From Galdieria partita (Eukaryota; Rhodophyta; Bangiophyceae; Galdieriales; Galdieriaceae), in assembly GCA_025991245.1 (NCBI GenBank), contig BQMJ01000020.1, forward strand, positions 124,001-188,000: a stretch of DNA of 64,000 nucleotides, read 5' to 3'. The notes below the pieces were generated by a model. The model was not told the origin of the DNA and did no database searches. It was given only the letters and a program-made list of their open reading frames with translations. The first letter of the stretch is position 1. Every line of letters starts with the position of its first letter. The position numbers and the translations under genes were made by a program. Shown here in pieces: positions 1 through 10,482 of this stretch.

Positions 1-2395
1 AGTCAATATCATAATGTCGTATCCAATAAGCAACTTTATAAAACAATTCTTCTTCATTAGAGACTATCTGAATAGAAATACTATCAGATATTTGGTATAA
101 ATGCTGATTCGGAACAAGCTCTTCCGTCCAAAGAATCACATGAAAAATATTTTCATAAATGAGACCTAGATGGAGTTTTGCTCTTTCATCATGGATAACC
201 ATACAGACTATATGAACAGCATCTATGGTTGGATCAGGCAATTTGCCTTTTCGTGCACTCGTAATAACTTCTAGAGACATCAATGTCAAACCTTGACTCT
301 GATGTGGTAAGAGTTCTTCATCTTGTTGGAAATTACTACTGATTGAAGATTCTCTTCTAGAACATGAATTCTTCCCGGTTTCAACAGCGAATCCTGGAGA
401 AAAGAAAGAAGAATCACTATTATTCAAGCTTCGTCTGTGAAGATTTCTTGACTTTTCAGGAATTTGTGACTGTGACGATAATGTTATGCCGTCCATTTCA
501 TCATATTTTGGAGAAGAAGGCCGAGCGACTTGCGATTCGAGTAGAGTATTCATATCTTCATCTTCACTGGACGACAACTCTTCCTTTTCTAACATAGATG
601 TGATGTTCTTGGCATTCTCGTCGTCAACTTTGGAAGGATTTGCAACAAATCTCGTATTTAATCTTCCATAACTATCCATGTTAACTTGCGGAATATATTT
701 ATAAAACTGTCTGTTCATCGAAGCTGCATTCAAATCTTCCACTGTAGGAGGAGCATTGCGTGGAGTGATCCAAATAGTATTATTGCCACTTCTCCTTTGG
801 TTTGGAAGTGTGTGATTTTCTCTTTTTGCATCAGAACAAACTTGCATTGGTGTTATTCTAGAAGGAGATAAGGTACGACTCCTATCTAATTGACCATGTA
901 CAACTGAATCCATTTGATTGATGGATTGAGATGATTCAATAGAGACATTGTCCCATTCAGTACGATTATCATCATTTCTCAAAGCAATGAAGGAGCGTTC
1001 GTTATTCCGGCTGGATAAAATAGAATGTCCTTTTGTTTGAGTCATTTCGTTCAAGTTGTTGTCCATACACTTGAAATCTTCCGATAATTCTTGGTTGATA
1101 TCATTTTCCAATAATTGTGAACTCTGTAAAATGTCGTTCCATAAACATTCAGTACTATTGTCTTCTGTTTCAAAAAAATCAATCTTCCTATCTGAAATTC
1201 CATCTTGTACGAAATATCCTCGTTTTGTTCTCTCTTCGAAAGCACTAGACGGGTCAACAACTACTTTGGCCTTTGCAAAATTAGTACTTTCATTGTTCCA
1301 TTCTGATTCTTGATTCACATCACTTTTATCTGTTGTTATTCGGTTCGAATATTTCTTTTGTTCGTGTTCCAATCGTTGCAAAAAGACTTCTCTTAAATGA
1401 GTTTCGGAATAACTCAAATCAACCTTCCATTTATCCTTTGCGTCTCCTCCTCCATCCAAAGAATAAGTTTCCATTCCTAAAAGACTTCTTCTTCTTCTAT
1501 CTTCTTCCCAAAGGCCACGAAGACTTGGAACCAATCTATCTTCATCACTGGCATCCTTTAACGATGGAATATCCTTGCAGTCTTCAGGATTAAGGATGTC
1601 TGCTGCGTCCACATCCAACTCTAAATCACAATATGACTTTCGTTCAAGTGGAGATATACAATGCCAATAAGACAATTCTTCACAATGTTCTGATAAAAAT
1701 AGTCTCTGGCTAATAGAAATATTCAAAAGACTTTCTTGAGTATCCCAATGATTCGTGACAGACATATTTCCTTCCACATAAGAGAGTCGTCTGAATGGAA
1801 TTTCATTCTCTTTCCAAGGAAATTTATCAGTCAATGGTAGAGGAAGTCTGAACTGTGGATTCGCTACTCGAACAAAGTTCATTCCATAGAGATTGTAATC
1901 TATCATAAACTGCGATAAATAAGATATATGCGACTCGTATGGTTGCAATGTAAATTCTCTGCTAGGAAAGCGAAAACACAACTCTGCCAACTTGCGAATA
2001 TTTCCTGGTACACAAGTATATATCTTCAAGAAAAAGCAAGAATGAGTATGAAAGCCATAAAAAGGTATTCTCTCGATAATTTCAGTAGCAGCTATGAATT
2101 TGTGTGGAACAGCAGAGTTATTACTTGAAGAACAGGATTGTTCTAAAAATTCGACAAGCTGCTTGGAAAATACTTGTGCCTCTTCTATGTTTCTAAAGTG
2201 TTTCGGTGGCAACTGTACATAGAAATAAGGCAAGACATTGTGAACGTGAAGACAGCATTTTTGTCCACTCAACGTACTTCCAAAAATACGAATAACAGGT
2301 TGGCGGGTTATCTCTTTGCTATGAGAAGAAGACGCTCCCTGCTCCTCATAATAGTAGTCTATATATACAAGTCTTACTCTCAGCCACTCCTCCAT
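1..2395 (-). CDS. REV3: DNA polymerase zeta catalytic subunit, N-terminal half (partial, 3' end beyond left edge)
   Basis: Catalytic subunit of translesion polymerase zeta, which extends past DNA lesions in the nucleus. One uninterrupted frame of 798 codons runs from the ATG at 2395 to the window edge with no intron. Residues 1-120 carry the family-B N-terminal domain in REV3 style (VIRIFGSTLSGQKCCLHVHN, then LPYFYVQLP). The stretch DYNLYGMNFVRVANPQFR (about residue 165) matches the REV3 motif after the N-terminal domain. A long acidic, Ser/Asn-rich low-complexity region follows, as in other REV3 proteins. Near the edge LTLMSLEVITSARKGKLPDP opens the inactivated exonuclease-like domain. The polymerase palm and the cysteine clusters lie outside the window. 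It is divergent from the MPDU1-like gene, with 134 bp between start codons. The family call is good; nothing can be said about polymerase activity. Confidence 0.85.
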   Translation of the reverse strand, partial: MEEWLRVRLVYIDYYYEEQGASSSHSKEITRQPVIRIFGSTLSGQKCCLHVHNVLPYFYVQLPPKHFRNIEEAQVFSKQLVEFLEQSCSSSNNSAVPHKFIAATEIIERIPFYGFHTHSCFFLKIYTCVPGNIRKLAELCFRFPSREFTLQPYESHISYLSQFMIDYNLYGMNFVRVANPQFRLPLPLTDKFPWKENEIPFRRLSYVEGNMSVTNHWDTQESLLNISISQRLFLSEHCEELSYWHCISPLERKSYCDLELDVDAADILNPEDCKDIPSLKDASDEDRLVPSLRGLWEEDRRRRSLLGMETYSLDGGGDAKDKWKVDLSYSETHLREVFLQRLEHEQKKYSNRITTDKSDVNQESEWNNESTNFAKAKVVVDPSSAFEERTKRGYFVQDGISDRKIDFFETEDNSTECLWNDILQSSQLLENDINQELSEDFKCMDNNLNEMTQTKGHSILSSRNNERSFIALRNDDNRTEWDNVSIESSQSINQMDSVVHGQLDRSRTLSPSRITPMQVCSDAKRENHTLPNQRRSGNNTIWITPRNAPPTVEDLNAASMNRQFYKYIPQVNMDSYGRLNTRFVANPSKVDDENAKNITSMLEKEELSSSEDEDMNTLLESQVARPSSPKYDEMDGITLSSQSQIPEKSRNLHRRSLNNSDSSFFSPGFAVETGKNSCSRRESSISSNFQQDEELLPHQSQGLTLMSLEVITSARKGKLPDPTIDAVHIVCMVIHDERAKLHLGLIYENIFHVILWTEELVPNQHLYQISDSISIQIVSNEEELFYKVAYWIRHYDID

Positions 2396-2529
2396 TATTC
2401 TTGAATATACAAGTCAAGTATGTTTTAGAATTGACCTTACTGCTGTTTTTTTGTCTGTTAGCATATCAATTGCTTTTACATTTCACCAAGTCTTCTTGTA
2501 GAAAAGTTTGTACTTGAAGAGTCCCAAAA

Positions 2530-3342
2530 ATGACAAAATGGTTATCATTTAGTGTTGTTCCACTGACAAAGAACTTTCTTCTTAAGCATCCTTTTTTAAA
2601 AACTACCACTAGTTATAGATGTACTACTAGAGTGAAGAAGCAACCTTTTTGTTTACAGTCGAATCCTTGGTTCTCCACTCTTAGCTTGGTACACTGTAAC
2701 GATCTGAAGAGCACTAGTTCCTTGGTTGGATACGTGGTTGTTTTTTGTTCTACGTTTTATAAAGTACCTCAGATTGGTAGAATCATCTCGAAGAAAAGTA
2801 CTAAAGGTATAAGTTTCACTATGTACGCTTTAGAGAGCATCGGTATTTATTTCTCTCTTTGTTATTGCATACGTGCAAGGTTTCCTTGGGAAACTTTTGC
2901 AGAGAGTTTTTGTATATTTCTTCAAAATGTGATTATAATGATATTCTTGTACAAATATACGGAAAGAAATGTTACAAGGAATCGCATATTTATTTATACT
3001 CTTATCCCTTTGCTGGTAGCTTTGTTACTTTGTATCAAGTTACCTTTGTATGGATTGCAGTTGTTACAGGTGTGTTCCAGTCCATTGATGAATGTGAGTA
3101 AGATACCCCAAATACTTCAGAATGAACGTAATCAATCTACTGGAGAACTTTCTCCTATTACGTTGAGTTTCCAGTTGGCAGGGAATATGGCTCGAGTATT
3201 TACTACCGTCATTCAGCTAAGAAATGGATGGTTTCTGATGGCCATTTGCATTTCTACTGTTTTGAATGCAATCATTGGCGTGCAGTATATGCGATATCGC
3301 TTTGGACATAAGTCGATGTACTTTCCTGATGATCATTCGTGA
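2530..3342 (+). CDS. MPDU1-like PQ-loop membrane protein
   Basis: Single-exon protein of 270 residues. It contains two PQ-loop repeats, YKVPQIGRIISKKSTKGISF (about residues 76-95) and SKIPQILQNERNQSTGELS (about 189-207), plus several hydrophobic segments. The second repeat with downstream GNMARVFTT is characteristic of MPDU1 (mannose-P-dolichol utilization defect 1), which is needed for use of dolichol-linked sugars in the ER. The first 60 residues are basic, hydroxylated and poorly conserved, so an organelle or signal presequence is possible. The ATG at 2530 is the first in frame. MPDU1-like is the best match; another PQ-loop transporter cannot be excluded. Confidence 0.8.
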   Translation: MTKWLSFSVVPLTKNFLLKHPFLKTTTSYRCTTRVKKQPFCLQSNPWFSTLSLVHCNDLKSTSSLVGYVVVFCSTFYKVPQIGRIISKKSTKGISFTMYALESIGIYFSLCYCIRARFPWETFAESFCIFLQNVIIMIFLYKYTERNVTRNRIFIYTLIPLLVALLLCIKLPLYGLQLLQVCSSPLMNVSKIPQILQNERNQSTGELSPITLSFQLAGNMARVFTTVIQLRNGWFLMAICISTVLNAIIGVQYMRYRFGHKSMYFPDDHS

Positions 3343-3509
3343 GAAGATTGTGATAGATGTCTGAGAAATTCAAAGAAAATGGACAAGTCTCTCTCAGTTG
3401 GAACAAGTGTGATATCTCTTTGTCCATTGCATCATTTCATTTACTTGGTTTGAAAAATTGAGACTAGAATATATCCACACAATATTATTTCTATTCAAAA
3501 AGTTGAGTT

Positions 3510-6500
3510 CTATCGGAAATAGGCGTATAAAATATCATCCATCATTTCTCCTCGACCTACTCTACAAATATCGGAAACAAAACATCGAAACATTCCTTTG
3601 GAAACGGATTCTGGTGTCTGTGAGTATAAGTTCACATATCCTAACAACATGGACTCGAAAGCTTTTCTCATTTCCACGGTGAATTTACAAGGTTGACTAG
3701 ACTCTATGGCTTGTTGTATCCAAATGGATAATGAAGACTGTAGACGGAACAATGCTATCCATTGACAAAAAGATAAAAGTAAGTTGCACAAGTAACGTAT
3801 CAAACGTGAAGGTATTCCTCCACCAACAGCATAGACAATTCCTTGTAACAATAAAGGGACAAAACTACAAAGTTTCTCATCCAATGCGAATCGTGAAGTA
3901 TCTAATTGATTCCAAGATTCCAACAACTGGGACCAGAAACGAAGACTAGACATACAGGCATTTGCATCCGATAAGTAAAAGCCCAACAGTAAAATGGGAA
4001 ATATTTGCTCTGAACAGGATAACAAAATCGTTGGATAATATAAAACGAGTATTTCAGATAATCTACAACATTCAGCTATCAAATCTTGTCTTTCACAAGC
4101 ACCAGATATGGAATATTCAGAAATACATCGATGACAAGTGTTCCAAACTCCTGATACTACTTGTAGTACACATTCTTGAGAGTTGCTCGCATTAGGATCC
4201 AATAAAGGAATCAATTGAATGCAGCCATGAATCCAGCAAGCTTCACCATCACTTTTCGCAAAAATACTTTGAAGAATATTTAAAATTTGGATAACAACAT
4301 TCTGGTCTACAGAATTGCTCGCAGGAATATGTGAATCAGCTTTGTTACATTCCAAACCTTGAACAAAAACTTTACACAACTCTGGAGCAATCAATTCATG
4401 AGAAGCAAAGTGATGACCCAATAACACAAAATTTTCCAGTCTGTCACATATGACTCGACAACTAATACGAGGTTCGTCAAGTCCACTAAAGATTACCGAA
4501 ATCATACTCAACACTTCCACAATAGTCCTTGGATCTTGTGAAACACTCAATTGAGAGTATAAAGATTGCATAGTTGTTTCTAAATAACTTAAACAAGGTT
4601 GCAAAATGACATAAACAGAACGAAATCGTTCTTCTTCATTCTCCATACTGGCTATCATTCTAGCCAAGGCTTCTATGGTCGGTTTGTATACTGAAAAATT
4701 GCTGTCAATAGAATCCATCGCTTGTAACAGAGCTTCAGCATAAGGTAATAACCTTTTAGGAGAGGAATATGACCAAGTTCTTAATAAAATTGAGGCTTCT
4801 CTTGGAACTGTTTTCAAACACAAAGGTAAAATGTTCATAATAGGTTGGAACAATGTGTTTTCCAACGACTCTTCCAGTAAGACAGAAGAAAATGCGTTAA
4901 ATAACCTTAAAACGGCAATTTTCAAGTAGTTGGGAGAATTTTCATACAACACTTGTAAAGCAAACTGAAATAAAACAGCAGTGGACTGAACCACAATAGC
5001 TTGTTGTACCTTGGGATGCATATCTGAATGAAAACTCGTCTTGTTCTTTGTATTTTCTATACATGCCGAAGCAGCACCAGTCAATACAAAGAATGCCGAT
5101 TCAAGACTTAAATAGGAATGAGAAGTTGTCCAATATTCGTCAAAAAAGTGAATCATACGACTCACATCTCCCACTGCTTTGGCAAGTTCGATTGCAGCTT
5201 CGAATGTTGTCTCTCTCAATTGTTGAAACTCTTCTACTGAAGAATCCCCTTCTGGATTCTTAGATGCGACATTATTTATGGCAAATAAAATGGTTTCATT
5301 GGAAGCAGTACAAATATAAATAAAATGCTTAAGAAGAAGATTGTTAGTTGCTAAACAAACAACCTTCAATAAACTGCTTACTTGAAAACATTCTTGAAAG
5401 AAAATGTAAAGTTGCTCAATATTACAATGTGATCCTATTTGGCCATTCACTTTAAGATGATAAAAACTGTTGGCAAAATATGAAACTCCTTCCAATGCTG
5501 CCAAAGTTGCATTATGTATTCCACTTTGGAGTCCAAACATTAATAAATCACATAGTTCTAAAACTGCTGCCACTTTGTCTGTTTCTTCCGATGGACAATC
5601 AGAATACTGAAAATTCTCTTGTTTTATAAGCAAATCTGTGTTGGCTTCTACAATGGAAACTGCAACTTCCAAAGCTGCATGCACCATAGATACGTACTCC
5701 GAGTTTGCGTGTACCTTTCGTGCAGCTGTTTATTTAACAGAAAGTATCCATCAGTAGAATTCTACAAATGCATTCATTATTCTTCTTACCCTTTAATAAA
5801 GAGAGCAGAGATGAACAGGTTTGCAATATGGAACTTGTTGATACACCACCCCTATACATAAGGAAATTTCAACTTATTCTCAATATTTGAGACTTTTCAA
5901 TTGGACAATTACCTGCCAACATCATCAGAAAGGGCATCAGCAACTTCATATATCAGGTCAGCATCTTCGAAAATACTGCATAGAATATCTGCTGTACTAC
6001 CTCTCGTTACATATACATTCCAGCTCTTCAAACAATAAATGCAATCTTTCTTCAATGAATAACTACTTATAGGAAAGCTTGAATGGCTATGAGAATGATT
6101 ATCTTCCAGACTTGCACGATACAGTTCGGAAGAGACATCACCGCAAACCTTGGATGCCTTGTTCTTCAACCAAGCTCTTCGTTCTGCGTCTTCTCCACTT
6201 CCATAAGAAGGAATATTTTCCACTTCTTCAAGGAATATTAAATACATAAGAGGTGTAATGTGTTGTTCTTTACCCAACTCTACAAAAGTATTCCACCAGT
6301 GCTCCAACAACTCTTCCATAGCAACGTCGCTATCTAAGGAAAAGAGAAGAATGCAACAACTCGCAGCTTTGCAACATTTTTCAATGGCAGAATGATTGAC
6401 TTTCTTGTTGCAGCTTTCTATTAATAACTGCTTTGTCAACTCTACTACGTTTTGTCTATGTTGCTTGTCGAAGGAATCATACTTGGTTCTTATCCAGTCC

Positions 6501-6739
6501 TCCAACATTGTACCTGCAAACTGAAACATAAAAGATAGCAGTTGATTGTGAAAAGGTCCTTTGGAAATGAACCAATCCTTGTTAGTCAGAAACTGGCAGA
6601 ATAATAATAGTTGAGTGGGTTGCTGCCGGACACTTCTCAAAAACTCGTCTGCTTCTCTGTAGTCTGAAGAAGAAGCTGAAGGTTCGCATAAAATGGAAAG
6701 TGCGTTGAGTATATTGTGCAAAATACTCTCTTGTTCCAT
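3510..6739 (-). CDS. Transportin-3/importin-13 (MTR10) type karyopherin-beta
   Basis: HEAT-repeat nuclear import receptor of about 1,035 residues. Three exons fit: 6739-5913, a small exon 5851-5790, and 5725-3510, with introns of 61 and 64 nt using GT-AG. The 62-nt middle exon is needed to keep frame and adds RGGVSTSSILQTC. The N-terminus shows the importin-beta N-terminal helical pattern (YREADEFLRSVRQQ). Residues about 110-170 hold the TNPO3/IPO13-like block ending LIFLEEVENIP, where relatives have a LxxLPEEVEN motif. The rest is alpha-helical repeats without enzyme motifs. Cargo in this family includes SR proteins and other RNA-binding proteins; which cargo applies here cannot be read from sequence. 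It converges on the MPDU1-like gene with a 167 bp gap. Confidence 0.65.
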
Positions 6740-6839
6740 GTTAGGAAGTCTTCTATAACGAACACTTGCTAAAGGGTTTCAGATCCTACTGGAAATATTT
6801 ATGTTTGACAATTCATGGAGTGAAAAACAATTTGCCTAT

Positions 6840-7859
6840 TCATAAACGAGTTTCGACGCTCCTTGTTTGTGAAACTTCTCCATCCACTACAACAGCATCC
6901 AAAGAGTTCGTGCGAGGCGAATGTGTTTTTTGTTGTCTTTCCAAATATCTTTCATATAAGCGCAAACGGATTCTTTCAAAAGATTGCATAACTACTTCCT
7001 TTGATATTGTTTCAGGATCCTGAACTGATTGGATCTGTTCTCTATTGGGCTGTGTATTATAAACAGTATGACCTGCTGCCATAAATAATGGTAGTGTCTG
7101 AGGTGAAGAATCAACATTTCCAGAATTCAACTGTACAAAACTGAGATGCTGTGTAGAACCTGAACGAGTACGTTCATGATCCGTCAATCGAACCGTCTCA
7201 TTACAAAGAGGACAACGAGTTCCATAACTTAGCCAATGTGTGATACAATGCACATGAAAAGCATGCCCGCAAGGAAGCAATCTCAAATGACCATCTTTTT
7301 CTACGACTTCTAAGCAAACTGCACAAACACCATCAGGTAATATATGTTGCCCTAAAAAGTAATATTTTAAACGTTCTGTTCTGGCACCTGTTGTTTCTGC
7401 TTCACTGTTTCGCTCACACTCTGTGAACCAACTAGTGGTTCGATAAACAACGTCAACATTGTCAACCACCTTTTCTTCCAGTGCTAGTTGTTCCTTAGTT
7501 GCAATTGGCGAAGGAGGTTCTAAATACGCTTTTTGTTCTACTTGTGTCGGAGTGAGAACTTCTTCGTCCTCTTCCCAGAATAAGAGAGGTGTTTCAAGAG
7601 GCCCTTTGTATATTATTTCGGGACAATAAATTTCCACTTCATAAGCAGACAGCCCTTTCTCTCTTCTTCGAGCTGCTCTAGACATTGTTCTTCTTCTGCG
7701 TGCTCTCACGTTGGGTGGTGAGTCTAAGAAGCCTCTCAAACCTCTCCTCCTTCGAATGTGGTTATTGATAGAACAGCCTACTCCAGTAAGTATCATAGCC
7801 GCAATAGAAACAGAAAAGCACGCAAGTATAATTTCCGCAGGTGAGGCATTTGCAGACAT
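6840..7859 (-). CDS. Membrane-anchored RING-H2 E3 ubiquitin ligase
   Basis: Single-exon protein of 339 residues from the ATG at 7859; the in-frame codon upstream at 7871 is TTG. Residues about 6-30 form one hydrophobic membrane segment, followed by a very basic Arg-rich stretch, which suggests an N-out, C-in membrane protein. A RING-H2 finger lies at about residues 176-218: CAVC, then CGHAFHVHC and CPLC, giving the C3H2C3 zinc ligand order. The C-terminal third is polar and has no recognised domain. The expected activity is ubiquitin transfer at a membrane; substrate unknown. The gene sits 100 bp downstream of the karyopherin start on the same strand. Confidence 0.85.
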   Translation of the reverse strand: MSANASPAEIILACFSVSIAAMILTGVGCSINNHIRRRRGLRGFLDSPPNVRARRRRTMSRAARRREKGLSAYEVEIYCPEIIYKGPLETPLLFWEEDEEVLTPTQVEQKAYLEPPSPIATKEQLALEEKVVDNVDVVYRTTSWFTECERNSEAETTGARTERLKYYFLGQHILPDGVCAVCLEVVEKDGHLRLLPCGHAFHVHCITHWLSYGTRCPLCNETVRLTDHERTRSGSTQHLSFVQLNSGNVDSSPQTLPLFMAAGHTVYNTQPNREQIQSVQDPETISKEVVMQSFERIRLRLYERYLERQQKTHSPRTNSLDAVVVDGEVSQTRSVETRL

Positions 7860-7950
7860 AGAAATATACAAAAAGTTTATTCTCTAACAAACCCGAGACA
7901 ACACAATCCCCCCACGAAAGAAGATTGACAACTTTGAAAATATTTGTCCT

Positions 7951-8635
7951 TCACCAATGATTCATTTTGTAAGAAGCTTCTCTAGGTAACACTATCTGCC
8001 TTCTTATAAACTCCAGAGGTATCCTATCAGGGTCTTCTATAGTAGCTACTTCTACAACTTCCCCGCCGATAACCTTGAAAGCTTGTTACAAGCAATACAT
8101 TTCAAAGTCTCATCTACCTGTTGTCCAGGAAACGCTTTCATATGTAAAATTCCACCATTGCGACGTCGAATATCTAATAGATAAGACTCCAGATCTATAC
8201 AAGCCTTTCCAATTATGTTGGGAAACTAACGAGAATCGTGTCATGATACTCACTTTGGTAACATCGAAAACTAAGATACAACTATTCCATATTGTAAGGG
8301 CATCCTTCTTCTTTGAGAATAAACCAATATCTTCAATCAGCTCTAACCGCATACCCATTCCTTGTAAGAAACATGCACGAAGATGTTCCTGTTATCAATA
8401 CTGTCAAATAATGATTTGTGTTTTTGAGTAAAAAAGTGACAACCTTGGTCATAAACTTTTCCATAAGTATAAATCCAAGAATACCATAAAACGCCAAAGA
8501 TTTCTCTATATCAGTCACATAAATACTATCTAAAGAATCAAAGTGTTCTCATTCTAGAATAAGAGAATCTTGCCTTATATGATGGAGACCGACACAATTG
8601 GAAGAATAGTTACATATTGGAGGCATGTAAACCAT
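7951..8635 (-). CDS. VOC/glyoxalase superfamily protein
   Basis: About 165 residues over five small exons, with the ATG at 8635 (MVYMPPICN). The spliced reading gives DIEKSLAFYGILGFILMEK, then ACFLQGMGMRLELIED, GGILHMKAFPGQQ and IEDPDRIPLEFIR. These are the beta-alpha-beta-beta-beta signatures of a vicinal oxygen chelate domain (first strand and helix, GxRLEL strand, DPDGxxLEF-type strand). Acidic residues sit at the usual positions of metal ligands in the GMRLELIE and IPLEF strands. Substrate is unknown; relatives include glyoxalase I-like and dioxygenase-like enzymes. The gene lies 54 bp after an in-frame TAG ending the GNAT frame, and that frame stays open through this ATG, so a fusion with the GNAT is possible. 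Confidence 0.7.
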
Positions 8636-8689
8636 CTTGTATCTTATGAAACCTCTCGAACGTCTAAAACTGTTCAACAAATGAATAAA

Positions 8690-9390
8690 CTATTTCCAAC
8701 ATACATACTCAGGATAAGATTGACATTCAAAACCTAAAATGGAATAGAATCCCATCTCATGAGGAAATGCTTTGACGTAAATAGCGCCTTGGTTGAATAA
8801 ATTCCACCTAAGAATTGTCTGTATTAAGGATCTTCCTATTCCTTGACCTAATCAATACAACATATTTTAAAAAGAATGTTAAATATAACACTTAAAATTG
8901 CACCTCGAAACTCGGGTAAAACAGCGACTCTGTCAATCTCCACATTGGCACTTTTGATAATATATCGACCAGCAGCAACTACTTGTTTATTCTTTCGACC
9001 TATCAAACAGACCGTATTGCTTGCAAAATCTGATTCATCCGGAATAGTTAACGATAAAGACTCCAATTCAGGTTCTGTATCAATTACAGTTTTCCATATC
9101 TTCAAAGCTGCCTCCCACTCTAAATGGTCTTTTATTCTAGCAACTTCAATTGGTGAAAAGCTTTGAAGACTCTGATACTGTTGACTATTCTCTTCAATAA
9201 GAAAAAAATAGGGATTCCTTTCGATAACTTCACCACAACATTTTACAACTCCCCAGAAAGGAAGAGCAACATTATTCTGGAATAATTTAGCTCTTTTACA
9301 AGTTTCAGTTTTAACTTTGGAGAAAACTGAATAGTAGGACGACAAAAAAACACTGGTCGATACAAAGCAATCCGATAAAACGCTATCCAT
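8690..9390 (-). CDS. GNAT-family N-acetyltransferase
   Basis: Two exons; the intron (about 8850-8905) restores PEFRG|QGIGRSLIQTIL, the acetyl-CoA binding V-x-P-x-(F/Y)-R-G-x-G-(I/L)-G motif A of GNAT proteins. Upstream strands read AAGRYIIKSANVEIDRVAVL; downstream is KAFPHEMGFYSILGFECQS, the alpha-4/beta-6 region with the conserved Phe-Tyr and Gly-Phe. The start is set at ATG 9390 (MDSVLSDC); an open frame continues upstream to 9531 but without ATG. The first 60 residues are not GNAT-like and may be a targeting sequence. The acyl acceptor is unknown. The frame ends at TAG 8692-8690 and then reopens toward the VOC gene. Confidence 0.7.
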
Positions 9391-9683
9391 AAGAGATATC
9401 TCCAAAAATCCACAAAAGATGATTTGTAGATTTTTCGTCTCGAATAGTAGACATTTCAAAGGCTTACATCCATACTCAATAAGTGAAACTACATAAAGAA
9501 GAGAAGATATGAAGCTTAGGGCTTCTTCCAAACAATTTCAAAGTGGAAACAAGCAATCATATCCTTTTCATTTCAGAAAGAGAAGAAAAGAGACATTATT
9601 CTAAAATATTCAATCAGGAAGGGTTCATAATATCTCCTAAACGCTTTATTGAAGTAAAGTTGTTCGTTGGTCTATATAAACAG

Positions 9684-10482
9684 TCAAATTTTGTCGTCTT
9701 CACAAAGTTTTGCAATTTGACTCGCAAGATGATGCATTGGCAATCCCATTACATTGAAATAACAACCATGAATACTCTAACCATCCATCATAAAGTTTAT
9801 CAACTCTGTATAAAACTTCTAAAGTTACCTTTACAAAAGAACCACCTATACCTTGTATACCATACGCACCAGATTTATCCATAGGCTCACCAGTTCTTAC
9901 ATATGAAATGATTTCTAAAGCACCAATTGTTGCCATTTCAACCCTATTCAACAACCTATGAGTATATTCTACACCAACTTACTGTACATACTCAGTGGTT
10001 TCACTGAAACTAATCAGACGCCACTCTCCCATACAACTTTTCCAATACAAACAAACACCACTATGGACAAGATGCTTTCTACCACTCAAAAGTTGTAGCA
10101 TTTCGACCGCTGAAGCTTCTGATTCTGGTTTCTCAAGAACTCGGCCACCTATTTCAACCTATGAGTATATTCAATCAGGCAACTATTCACAACAACACAA
10201 ACGACTTACCACAGTATCTGCACCAATAATAAGATCAATATTCGAAACTTGCTTTCTCTCTGTACATAACCGTTCAAAAACGTTTGAAGCCTTGTTCTTT
10301 GCATTTTCTATTGCATATGCAGCTGGACTAGGATACCTTTGAGGATCCAGATTTTCAAGAAAAGAAGAAGGAAGCACTTCAAAAGGTAACTTGAGCAGCC
10401 TTAGTATTTCCTCTCTTCGGGGTGAACGGCTAGCTAACACAATACGTTTCTTTTCTAGCTTTGAAAGATACTGAATAAGCAT
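9684..10482 (-). CDS. Maf/YhdE-family nucleotide pyrophosphatase
   Basis: House-cleaning NTP pyrophosphatase that hydrolyses non-canonical or modified nucleotides. The first exon (10482-10210) holds [17 protein letters not shown] and ends in IIGADTVV. The second starts at 10158 with [11 protein letters not shown], then [11 protein letters not shown] and FSETTE. Later exons give [25 protein letters not shown] and the terminal [17 protein letters not shown], all diagnostic of Maf. Four exons join in frame through small GT-AG introns. [12 protein letters not shown] at 10482 was chosen as start; an earlier ATG at 10515 would add 11 residues. Length (about 200) is normal for the family. Confidence 0.88.

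Noticed and set aside
364-2404. Several plus-strand open frames of 60-86 codons over the first 2.4 kb
   Set aside because: They are antisense to one continuous 798-codon REV3 frame on the minus strand with clear family-B polymerase N-terminal similarity.
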